Positions 8,338 through 14,999 of a stretch of DNA of 32,614 bases are shown in pieces (position 1 is the first letter of the stretch; each line of letters begins with the position of its first letter). The stretch spans positions 98,494 through 131,107 of the forward strand of contig CAIQWT010000050.1 of the NCBI GenBank assembly GCA_903875605.1. The letters are read 5' to 3'. Below the pieces are notes generated by a model. The model saw nothing but the letters and a program-made list of their open reading frames with translations. It searched no databases and had not been told where the DNA came from. Position numbers and translations under genes: made by a program. Source of the DNA: an uncultured Geobacteraceae bacterium. GTDB lineage: Bacteria; Desulfobacterota; Desulfuromonadia; Geobacterales; Pseudopelobacteraceae.

Positions 8338-9207
8338 TCAGGAAGAATAACACTCACCTGTATTTTTTCCGAAGGTGTCTATAATCCACCGGGATATACT
8401 CCTTTTACCTCCCGGTGACGCGGGAAGAGCATCTTCATGGAACCAGCCCGCTTCTACGACCTCTACGCCGTCGGGCTTAATGTCACCGGCCGCATAATCA
8501 GCCATAAAACCGATCATCTGCTGACTTGGAAATGGCCAACACTGGCTTCCCAGATAGCGTATATTGGCCACTTCAATCCCTGATTCCTCTCGCACTTCCC
8601 GTTTGACACACTCCTCCAGAGATTCTCCAAAGTCGAGAAAACCGGCCACCAGACTGAAGCGTCCGGTGTTCCAGGCTGCATTGCGGATCAGCAACAGTTC
8701 GGCTCCCCGTCTGACCAGGACAATAATACAAGGGTGGATATGTGGAAAATGTTCATCACCGCACGATGGGCAACGCTTACCCCAACTACCTGGAATTATG
8801 ACCAGACCACCTCCACAGTGAGAGCAGAAAAGGCTGCGGCGCTCCCAGTGCATAATTTGAGCGGCCCTGCCGGCTATGGTTGCCAAGGTGTTATCCAGCA
8901 CAGTATCCGGCCCCTGAAACGGAAGTGCTTCATACTCCGTCGGGAGCGTTGAATCCGTGTCAATCCGCACTGCCCGCAATGGCTTTCCCTGCCAGAGCCC
9001 TATCTGTAATGGAGCTGTTTCAGGAACAATACCTTTTGGTAGCGGTCCAACTGGAATCAGTACCTGTGTCGCTCCTACAGGTACTACGAGAAAAGACCCC
9101 TGCAAAACGACCCAGAAGCCCGGAGTTTGTGCCGGTTCCTGCTCAGGCGGCAGTGGGATAAACAGGTCTCTGATAATAGTTGAATTAAATGGTAATAAAA
9201 TTGACAT
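8338..9207 (-). CDS. nudC: NAD(+) diphosphatase / Nudix hydrolase NudC
   Basis: A 289-residue protein. An N-terminal domain is followed by a zinc ribbon (C128, C131, C146, C149), then the Nudix box at 189-213 (GFLDFGESLEEC...REVREESGIEV). The NudC signature follows at 221-227. It reads SQCWPFP instead of the usual SQPWPFP, so the Pro before the Trp is replaced by Cys. The enzyme hydrolyses NAD(H) to NMN(H) and AMP, and in E. coli removes NAD caps from RNA. An AGGA site lies about 9 nt before the ATG. It is upstream of lexA on the same strand, but lexA has its own promoter in the 133-nt gap. Confidence 0.93.
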   Translation of the reverse strand: MSILLPFNSTIIRDLFIPLPPEQEPAQTPGFWVVLQGSFLVVPVGATQVLIPVGPLPKGIVPETAPLQIGLWQGKPLRAVRIDTDSTLPTEYEALPFQGPDTVLDNTLATIAGRAAQIMHWERRSLFCSHCGGGLVIIPGSWGKRCPSCGDEHFPHIHPCIIVLVRRGAELLLIRNAAWNTGRFSLVAGFLDFGESLEECVKREVREESGIEVANIRYLGSQCWPFPSQQMIGFMADYAAGDIKPDGVEVVEAGWFHEDALPASPGGKRSISRWIIDTFGKNTGECYSS

Positions 9208-9365
9208 AGTCGTTCGTCCTTTGATGATTTATTTTTATAAACCACTGGTTTCATTTACAAATACTTTTGAAAGTCAGGCAATCTGCGATTTTGAATTATC
9301 AATGGCGTAGAGAAAATCTTTACTGACAGCGATTTTCATGCTACGACTCACATCAATATTAACCC

Positions 9366-9392
9366 AAAAAAGAAGACCGTCTCAGGACAGTC
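9366..9392 (-). terminator. Terminator-like hairpin in the leader region upstream of nudC
   Basis: Read on the minus strand: a 7-bp stem (arms 9392-9386 and 9381-9375, one G-U pair), loop CTGA, followed at once by TTCTTTTTT (9374-9366). This is a standard intrinsic terminator layout for minus-strand RNA, but no minus-strand gene lies upstream; the flanking genes are nudC (minus) and a cytochrome (plus). A second small hairpin (arms 9397-9401 and 9410-9414) precedes it. It could be an attenuator in a nudC leader or the 3' end of a short RNA. Confidence 0.45.
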
Positions 9393-9455
9393 CCTTTATC
9401 GGTTCACATCGATACAACGCGTGATTTATACCGGTTAAAGGCAAAGAAGCTCCGT

Positions 9456-9797
9456 ATGCATTACCGACTCAGCATAATACTTATTCTTACAATTTTCTGT
9501 TTTGTATCCCACTCACAGGCTACAGATGATTATACCATACGCACAGACCCTGCAACAAAAGAGCGTTATTTTATTTTTAATTCCTCCAAGGGTAATGTTC
9601 GCTTCAATCATGATCTGCATCAGGCGGTAATGAAAGCGGAATTTTGTCTTCCCTGCCACAAGACCAAAACTCCTACCAAAGCGCAAACCATGACCAGATT
9701 TGATCAAAGGATCGCCCACTCTTTCTGCAAAGGATGTCACCGGGAAAAAGGACGCGGGCCAGTGGAATGTCATGAATGTCACAAAGAAAAAAAGTAG
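9456..9797 (+). CDS. Small periplasmic trihaem cytochrome (c7/c3-like)
   Basis: A 113-residue protein with a signal peptide (about 1-22, ending SHSQA). Three CXXCH motifs have cysteines starting at 64 (CLPCH), 91 (CKGCH) and 105 (CHECH). Histidines of NHDLH (51-55) and AH (87-88) are candidate distal ligands. The mature size (about 90 aa) and three haems fit the cytochrome c7/c3 family of periplasmic carriers, here with a ~28-residue extension before the first histidine segment (TIRTDPATKERYFIFN). The RBS is weak (AAGAAG). It lies 18 nt upstream of the RlpA-like gene on the same strand, so both may share a transcript. Redox partners are unknown. Confidence 0.9.
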   Translation: MHYRLSIILILTIFCFVSHSQATDDYTIRTDPATKERYFIFNSSKGNVRFNHDLHQAVMKAEFCLPCHKTKTPTKAQTMTRFDQRIAHSFCKGCHREKGRGPVECHECHKEKK

Positions 9798-9815
9798 TGT
9801 TGTGATGCATCACCC

Positions 9816-10583
9816 ATGACGATTCATATTCGTATTGTTCAACTTCTAGCGGCAGGATTATTAACACTTCTGCTCTCTGCCTGCGCCACCCAGCAGCGCG
9901 CCTATTCACCACAGGATCAAGCCACCTCATCCCGTCAAAAAACAGGGCAAAAACCGTACAGCGTTGCCGGTAAACGCTATGAACCGCTTTCCAGCCATGA
10001 AGGATTCGTACAGGAGGGGATTGCCAGTAGTTATGGCAGTGATTTCCATGGTCGCAAAACCAGCAGCGGTGAACCGTTTGATATGAATGCAATGACAGCA
10101 GCCCACAAAACGCTGCCGCTCGGCGTATATGTAAAGGTGCAGCACAAGCGTTCCGGAAAAGAAATAGTTGTACGTATCAATGATCGCGGCCCGTTTGTTC
10201 GCGAACGGATTATTGATCTTTCAGAGGGGGCAGCGCGCAAACTTGACATGATTCAGGAAGGGTTGGCGGCGGTCAAAATCACAGCGCTCGGATACAAGAT
10301 GGATAAAGCAAGTGAAGAGGTTGAATACCGTGCTCCTGTCAGTTACGATAACGGCAGCTTTGCGCTTCAGGTTGCCGCACTTAAAATTAAGGATAATGCG
10401 TATCGGTATGCTGAGGAACTGAAGAAAAAATATGGTGCTGCGGATGTACACGTGGCCAGTGTGAACGGCACAACCTTCTATCGCGTCCGTCTGGGACAAT
10501 ATTCTTCTTTGCGAGCGGCTCAGTCGGCACAGGAATCGTTTGAGCGTAAAGGCTTTCCAGGTAACTTTGTTGTCGCTGACTAA
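9816..10583 (+). CDS. rlpA: RlpA-like septal lipoprotein (DPBB plus SPOR domain)
   Basis: A 255-residue lipoprotein. The lipobox LLSAC (Cys23) marks lipidation. The double-psi beta-barrel covers about 66-157 (EGIASSYGSDFHGRKTSSGE, later INDRGPF with D123). The C-terminal SPOR domain is about 180-254 and binds denuded glycan strands at septa. RlpA in Pseudomonas is a lytic transglycosylase acting on peptidoglycan without stem peptides; the same role is inferred here, at the outer membrane facing the periplasm. The linker is short compared with E. coli RlpA (362 aa). Its stop overlaps the convergent YkgJ-family gene by 4 nt, leaving no room for a terminator between them. Confidence 0.94.
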   Translation: MTIHIRIVQLLAAGLLTLLLSACATQQRAYSPQDQATSSRQKTGQKPYSVAGKRYEPLSSHEGFVQEGIASSYGSDFHGRKTSSGEPFDMNAMTAAHKTLPLGVYVKVQHKRSGKEIVVRINDRGPFVRERIIDLSEGAARKLDMIQEGLAAVKITALGYKMDKASEEVEYRAPVSYDNGSFALQVAALKIKDNAYRYAEELKKKYGAADVHVASVNGTTFYRVRLGQYSSLRAAQSAQESFERKGFPGNFVVAD

Positions 10584-11242
10584 TACCAGGTAGCAATGGC
10601 AGCCGCAGTCTTTTTATAATTCATAACGATCGCGGAGGGTATAAACAGATCAATTTCGTTTTGTGGGCTGCCGGTCAGTTGGCAGACAAGTTCTTGAAAC
10701 AGATGTAATTCCCGCGAAAACAGTTCCGTGAAACCGAAGCGCAGATCCTTGAGATCCCGAGGGTCTGTTTCACTGAAATTAAGAGTACACCATTCGTCAA
10801 ACAGCTCCTCCCCTGAAGTATCGATCAAAGGAATACCATTTAGACGGCAGGTCATAGGTCTGTATGCATAGACCAGGCACCCTCCGGCTTCAGAAAGCAG
10901 CAGGCAGGGGGTTTCATCCTCTTCCGGCATAAGCGCATCCCACTCATCTTCCGGAATTCTGTTTAACAACCATGGTTCGACAAAGGCAGGATTCAAGCGC
11001 GACAGCTGTTTCAGGCGGATAGAAGCAGCAGCTGCTATTTTTGTTTTCAGCGGTTCTGAAAGCCCGTCAAAGCCACGACGAAGATACATTGCATCCAGCA
11101 GGGTAATATCAAAGAGACCACGACAACATTCTGAGCAGCCGTTACAACAAGCGATTTTATCCGGATGCTGTTCAAGGCAACGCCCAAACCAGGCATCCAC
11201 CTCTCCTAACAATACTCCATATTGATTCAGTAATTCTTCCAT
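10580..11242 (-). CDS. YkgJ-family cysteine-cluster protein
   Basis: A 220-residue protein with the YkgJ (putative zinc/iron-chelating) layout. An N-terminal Cys cluster, ACCNGCSECCRG (about 31-42), is followed much later by a C-x9-C (LLLSEAGGCLVY) and MTCRLNG. The middle and the C-terminal half are helical. The family probably binds Fe-S or Zn; the reaction is unknown. It starts 4 nt after cheX stops, so the two are one operon. No signal peptide, hence cytoplasmic. Confidence 0.85.
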   Translation of the reverse strand: MEELLNQYGVLLGEVDAWFGRCLEQHPDKIACCNGCSECCRGLFDITLLDAMYLRRGFDGLSEPLKTKIAAAASIRLKQLSRLNPAFVEPWLLNRIPEDEWDALMPEEDETPCLLLSEAGGCLVYAYRPMTCRLNGIPLIDTSGEELFDEWCTLNFSETDPRDLKDLRFGFTELFSRELHLFQELVCQLTGSPQNEIDLFIPSAIVMNYKKTAAAIATWY

Positions 11243-11246
11243 TGAG

Positions 11247-11744
11247 TTACATATACACCATTACGGTAATCGAAATTGAACCGTCGGCTGTCTTAAACGG
11301 GATTGTTACACCTTTACATTGGACATTAATGCTTGAAGCTTCGTTTCCATCCGGCGGCTCCGAGATAGCCCGCAGCCGACCTGATACTACAAGAGGCAGG
11401 CCAAGTGCAACACTGCCGTACTGCTCATGGTATTTGGTTTTAAAGACTCCCGCAATATTGTTTGCCAGCTCTCCCATGGCATCACGGATACACTCCTCAT
11501 CGGCTTCATCAACCATTAACAACTCTTTGGCAACACGCTGGGCACTTGCTTTGTCAGTGGCAATGATGATGTAGCCAACACGATCGCCGGCAATTCCGAC
11601 AATGCCGGTTACGTCTGAATCAACGGGCTCGACCTTTTTTTCGACCTTTCCGGCAAGTAGGTCAATATTCATATAACTTTTAAAGGTGTCCTGAGTAGCA
11701 GACATAATAGTAAACATGATCTCTTCAAATGAAATAGCAGCCAA
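11247..11744 (-). CDS. CheX/CheC-family chemotaxis phosphatase-like protein
   Basis: A 165-residue single-domain protein. The CheC/CheX/FliY active-site pattern E-x-x-N is present as GELANN (E92, N95), preceded by an acidic stretch (DEADEECIRDAM). The fold pattern (TGIVGIAGDRVGYIIIATD, then a late beta sheet VTIPFKTADGSISITVMVY) matches CheX. CheX dephosphorylates CheY-P or other receivers. The start is TTG at 11744, supported by AGGAGG 7 nt upstream. No other chemotaxis gene is in the window, so it may serve a two-component pathway other than motility. Operon with the YkgJ-family gene. Confidence 0.85.
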   Translation of the reverse strand: MAAISFEEIMFTIMSATQDTFKSYMNIDLLAGKVEKKVEPVDSDVTGIVGIAGDRVGYIIIATDKASAQRVAKELLMVDEADEECIRDAMGELANNIAGVFKTKYHEQYGSVALGLPLVVSGRLRAISEPPDGNEASSINVQCKGVTIPFKTADGSISITVMVYM

Positions 11745-12095
11745 CTGTAGTCCTCCTGGAAATTTTATGTGCAGCAGTAACCGTTTCTATTTGTGTTGTA
11801 ATTCAAATAAATATTTTAAAACGGCTATATATCATGATGTTTATAGCTTAAGTGTGCCGTAATACGAACTTTTGTATATACCATGATTGTATATTAGGTT
11901 CAATTATTTAACTGCTATCTATTTTGGCTGATGTGGTGAGGAATTACATCACAGTAATTTGTTCAAATGACAAATATTGCACTGCAACAAATGTCGCTAT
12001 CCTGTAACCACCTTAATTAGCTCTTATAATATGTGAAATTTTCAGCTTATGTCAACATAGATTGCTTTATTACTCTGAAGATTAGTTTTAAGTGC

Positions 12096-12119
12096 CATAA
12101 ATAACCCACTGTATTTATG
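12096..12119. repeat. 8-bp inverted repeat (CATAAATA / TATTTATG)
   Basis: Arms 12096-12103 and 12112-12119, spacer 8 nt; the right-arm sequence recurs at 12133-12140, exactly 21 bp (two helical turns) downstream. Could be a regulator-binding array for the PAS gene or cheX. Confidence 0.5.
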
Positions 12120-12173
12120 TATGTTTTATAGTTATTTATGAAATGGAGCACTTTTTGCTTTTGATCTCACATA

Positions 12174-12197
12174 TATTTATATACTCGAATATAAATA
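12174..12197. repeat. 9-bp inverted repeat (TATTTATAT / ATATAAATA)
   Basis: Perfect arms 12174-12182 and 12189-12197 around ACTCGA, about 50 nt before the PAS gene ATG. It shares TATTTAT with the repeat at 12096-12119. Either an operator overlapping the promoter or a hairpin in the 5' UTR. Confidence 0.5.
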
Positions 12198-12248
12198 CAG
12201 CTTCAGTGACACCGGCAGGACCAATCTACGATTAAAGGGCCACTGACC

Positions 12249-13217
12249 ATGACCACCACGCGTAACATTATCGCCTCCGCCTTTATAGAGGATGATTTAC
12301 GGAAACAAATCAATGAACTGGAAAAGCATAATAAGCAACTGCAACAAGCGATTACCTGGCAAACAAGCGGCGTTCCAACCAAAGAACATACAGAATCAGC
12401 TTCAGAGGATGAAACAAAATTTCGCGTTTTTGTTGAAAACATCAATGATGTCCTCTTTGCACTTACCGCTTCAGACGTTTTCAGTTATGTATCGCCACAA
12501 TGGAGAGATGCTTTTGGCTTCGCTTGCAGCGAAACCATCGGCCAATCATTTCTACTCTTTATCCACCCGGATGATGCTCCATCCTGTATGGAGTTCCTCC
12601 ATAAGGTAGTGGAAACCGGCGAAAAGATGAGCGGGATGGAATATAGGGTGCGATGCAAAGACGGCAGGTATCTATGGTTTAGAGCAAATGCAGCCCTGAT
12701 GAAAGACCCTGTAGATGGGACATCTACGCTGGTTGGTATCGGTCGTGACATAACGGAACTCAAAAATACCGAAAACGATCTTATAAAATTACTTCAAAAC
12801 TACTATTTTTCAGTCGAAACATCCCAGTGTCTGGCGTGGCGATGTGACAGCGAAGGGCGATATACCTGGCTCAATCCTGCAATGGGTGAACTCCTGGGCT
12901 ACGAAGAAGATGAAATAATCGGAAAGAAGTTCAGCGATTTTTTAGATTCGGAGCATCTGGAATCTACGTTAGCAGACTTTTTTAAGGTGATGAAAAACAA
13001 CGCGGATATTCATCATAAAACTACTTTTAAAGGAAAATCAGGTAATGAAATACACCTGATAGTCAAAGGCGTATTAACTTACGACAACCATGGAGAGCTA
13101 ATAGGTGCAAACGGTACAGCATACGATATTACCCTGCGAATACAGGTTGAGGAGGCTCTGAAAAAAAGCGATAACCGATGGAAAATGTTTTTAATGGATT
13201 CCGAAGTCACTGAGTAA
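12249..13217 (+). CDS. PAS-PAS sensor protein without output domain
   Basis: A 322-residue soluble protein: a short N-terminal coiled coil (about 14-36, DDLRKQINELEKHNKQLQQ), PAS 1 at about 55-170 ending in the PAC-type GIGRDITELK, and PAS 2 at about 185-298 ending NGTAYDITLRIQVEEAL. The last residues (ALKKSDNRWKMFLMD) look like the start of another signalling segment, as in kinases where a third PAS would follow, and then a TAA stop occurs. No HisKA, GGDEF, EAL or HTH is present in any frame in the 130 nt before the terminator. It is probably the truncated remnant of a larger sensor, or a stand-alone PAS adaptor. AAAGGG lies 9 nt before the ATG. Confidence 0.85.
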   Translation: MTTTRNIIASAFIEDDLRKQINELEKHNKQLQQAITWQTSGVPTKEHTESASEDETKFRVFVENINDVLFALTASDVFSYVSPQWRDAFGFACSETIGQSFLLFIHPDDAPSCMEFLHKVVETGEKMSGMEYRVRCKDGRYLWFRANAALMKDPVDGTSTLVGIGRDITELKNTENDLIKLLQNYYFSVETSQCLAWRCDSEGRYTWLNPAMGELLGYEEDEIIGKKFSDFLDSEHLESTLADFFKVMKNNADIHHKTTFKGKSGNEIHLIVKGVLTYDNHGELIGANGTAYDITLRIQVEEALKKSDNRWKMFLMDSEVTE

Positions 13218-13244
13218 GTAGGCGGCCCCAAAAAAACTGAATAA

Positions 13245-13300
13245 AAAACCTCTCCATTTGTATGCCGGTATTAGCTGCTGCATAAAAAAAGAGAGGTTTT
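13245..13300. terminator. Stem-loop terminator, both directions possible
   Basis: Perfect 10-bp arms AAAACCTCTC (13245-13254) and GAGAGGTTTT (13291-13300) with a 36-nt loop, between the end of the PAS gene and the end of the cbb3 operon. A/T runs on both sides allow termination from either side. The long loop is unusual for a terminator. Confidence 0.6.
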
Positions 13301-13352
13301 GCTTTAAATTATACTCGTAACTATCTAATATTTATTAGTCATTTACGGAGTG

Positions 13353-13850
13353 TTATTTTAGTGAAAGTACAAACTCAACAAGACTTTCAACCTGTTCTTT
13401 ATTGGCCTGACTGCTAAAATTCGGCATTCCGCCTGGTCGGCCTTCAGAAATAGACTTAGCAATATCAAGACGTGATTTACCATATTTATACTTTGAAACA
13501 GTCAGATCCGGCCCGACTCCACCTTTGGCGCTTTCACCATGACAGGCAACACAAAGAGTCCCGAATAACTGCTTGCCGGCAGCGACATACGTCTCCACTT
13601 TGTGTTCGCTCCCTGTATGAGTGGCAACTGCACCAGCTGCTTCAACTGTTTTGTGAGCGGCCTGTTTCTGGTTTTCGCGAGCCGCTTTTGCGTTATCAGC
13701 TTCGGACTGTGAACTCCAGCCACTGAAAAGATAATGCCCCATGTACGCCACAGCCCACAATACCAGCACGGTCAAAAGAATCCGAAAAACCGCCGGAGAT
13801 TTTTTTTCTTCACGATATTTTATTCCATCATAATCATGCTGTTCAGACAT
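13353..13850 (-). CDS. ccoP: cbb3 oxidase CcoP-like subunit with one haem c
   Basis: A 165-residue membrane-anchored cytochrome. The N-terminus (YDGIKYREEKKSPAVF, then a TM helix at about 22-43) matches the CcoP/FixP N-terminal anchor. The C-terminal cytochrome c domain has one CXXCH (CVACH, 100-104) and a Met axial ligand in GGMPNF (M142). Canonical CcoP is about 300 aa and has two haem c domains, so this is a short, monohaem form. A charged Ala/Gln-rich linker (50-80) joins anchor and haem domain. AAGGAG lies 7 nt before the ATG. Last gene of ccoN-O-Q-P. Its role is to feed electrons to CcoO/CcoN from periplasmic donors. Confidence 0.9.
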   Translation of the reverse strand: MSEQHDYDGIKYREEKKSPAVFRILLTVLVLWAVAYMGHYLFSGWSSQSEADNAKAARENQKQAAHKTVEAAGAVATHTGSEHKVETYVAAGKQLFGTLCVACHGESAKGGVGPDLTVSKYKYGKSRLDIAKSISEGRPGGMPNFSSQANKEQVESLVEFVLSLK

Positions 13851-13873
13851 ATATCAGCTCCTTGTGTAAAAAG

Positions 13874-14014
13874 TTAGTCATCCTCAAGCATCTTGTGCTT
13901 TGGCTCTTCAAGCTTCTGTTTCTTTTTTTTGCTCATGGTGGTGACGGCAATGGCGACCAGTATTACCAGCAAAAAGCCTGTCAGCAGCAAAAAAACAAAC
14001 CGGGCATCCATCAT
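13874..14014 (-). CDS. ccoQ: CcoQ/FixQ-like small membrane subunit
   Basis: A 46-residue ORF: MMDARF, one hydrophobic helix (about 6-26, VFLLLTGFLLVILVAIAV), then a basic/acidic tail (MSKKKKQKLEEPKHKMLEDD). Size, single TM, cytoplasmic charged tail and position between ccoO and ccoP fit CcoQ, which stabilises the cbb3 complex. The first ATG (14014-14012) overlaps the ccoO stop by 1 nt (TGATG), with AAGGA 9 nt upstream; the next codon is a second ATG. Sequence similarity to known CcoQ is only in general character. Confidence 0.78.
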   Translation of the reverse strand: MMDARFVFLLLTGFLLVILVAIAVTTMSKKKKQKLEEPKHKMLEDD

Positions 14015-14895
14015 CACTTTATATCCTTCTTAATCAGGGTTACCAGCTTCCATATTTTCTGTTCATCGAGCGAACTGCTGAAAGATGGCATACCATTAGC
14101 CTCTATTCCCTGAGAGATGATTTTAAACAGATCGGCATCCGACTTGGCAGAGCCTTTCAGTGCAGGTCCGAGAGTCCCCTCACGTTTTTCGCCATGACAT
14201 GAAGCACACTGCTGCGAATAGAGTGATTTAGCCTCTTTTTCAATAGCCTCAAGATTTGTAAAAGGGTTATTTGCGGTGACTGGCGCCTGCATTGCAGCCT
14301 CGGCTTTCTTGACCGGAATGTCAGTTCCCAGCTTACGCATATAAGCAATAATCGCGTCCATCTCGCTCTTTCCCTTAAGATCATCAAGATCAGCCTGCGT
14401 ATAAGGGAACTTCAGCAGTTTCATCTTGCGCTCAGAATAAGTTGTGTCAAGCGGCTGATTAAGGAATGCATAAGCCGGCATATTGGATGCCGGAACTACT
14501 GATTGCGGATTTTCCATATGCTTACGATGCCAGGCTCCTTTTGGATCCGGGTATTTCAGACCGATATGAGCCAGGTCTGGACCGGTACGGCGTGAGCCCC
14601 ACAAATGGGGACGGTCGTAGACGAATTCACCTGATTTCGAATAGGTGCCGCCATATCCGTAACGCTCAACATCCGATGCGAGTGTACGTACGGTCTGTGA
14701 ATGGCAGTTATTGCACCCTTCCCTCATGTACAAGTCTCGCCCTTCCTGCTGAAGCGGAGTGTAGGGTTTAACTTCTGCAATACTGTCACCAGGGCCATTA
14801 ATCCATTTAAACGGGGCTATCATGGTGATAGTCGTGCCGACCATAATCACAACAAAAGCCAGAATAATAAAAATAACGGGATTTTTCTCCAACAT
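14014..14895 (-). CDS. ccoO: cbb3 oxidase CcoO subunit with extra C-terminal cytochrome c domain
   Basis: A 293-residue protein. The N-terminal anchor is about 7-27. The CcoO core carries CNNCH (61-65), the characteristic SQTVRTLASDVERYG and DRPHLWGSRRTGPDL, and Met139 (ASNMPAY) as axial ligand. A linker (195-220) leads to a second class I cytochrome c domain with CASCH (230-234), GPAL and Met269 (NGMPSF). Canonical CcoO is about 200 aa and monohaem. Together with the monohaem CcoP the complex keeps three haems c. A GAGGACG site precedes the ATG. The gap to ccoN is 104 nt, and it is translationally coupled to ccoQ. Confidence 0.93.
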   Translation of the reverse strand: MLEKNPVIFIILAFVVIMVGTTITMIAPFKWINGPGDSIAEVKPYTPLQQEGRDLYMREGCNNCHSQTVRTLASDVERYGYGGTYSKSGEFVYDRPHLWGSRRTGPDLAHIGLKYPDPKGAWHRKHMENPQSVVPASNMPAYAFLNQPLDTTYSERKMKLLKFPYTQADLDDLKGKSEMDAIIAYMRKLGTDIPVKKAEAAMQAPVTANNPFTNLEAIEKEAKSLYSQQCASCHGEKREGTLGPALKGSAKSDADLFKIISQGIEANGMPSFSSSLDEQKIWKLVTLIKKDIK

Positions 14896-14999
14896 AGTAT
14901 CGTCCTCGTTTGTATTTAATGTAGTAAGTTACAAAACATTTTATGCGTTTCTTTAGCAAAATAAATTTGGCTTACGCACTATCCTGTTTACAAGGAAGG

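Larger units (their letters stand above)
11745..12248. other. AT-rich intergenic region between divergent cheX and PAS gene
   Basis: About 500 nt without a supported gene. It holds the cheX SD (AGGAGG), several AT-rich stretches, and the two inverted repeats listed separately (12096-12119; 12174-12197). A further copy of TATTTATG at 12133-12140 repeats the right arm of the first one at a 21-bp step. I see no known riboswitch core or tRNA. A 30-codon ORF at 12144 lacks an RBS. Confidence 0.6.

Noticed and set aside
9208-9455. GEMM-type c-di-GMP/cGAMP riboswitch, suggested by GGTTAAAGGCAAAG near 9433
   Set aside because: The paired stems and the GGCAAACC / GACGCAAAGCC cores are not present in order.
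9673-10092. 139-aa minus-strand ORF rich in His/Cys
   Set aside because: Antisense to the trihaem cytochrome and rlpA; apparent composition is a reflection of those genes.
12144-12236. 30-codon ORF before the PAS gene
   Set aside because: No SD, AT-driven composition, overlaps inverted repeats.
13218-13352. Frameshifted continuation of the PAS gene
   Set aside because: No frame in this stretch resembles PAS, HisKA or GGDEF; it is mostly a terminator.
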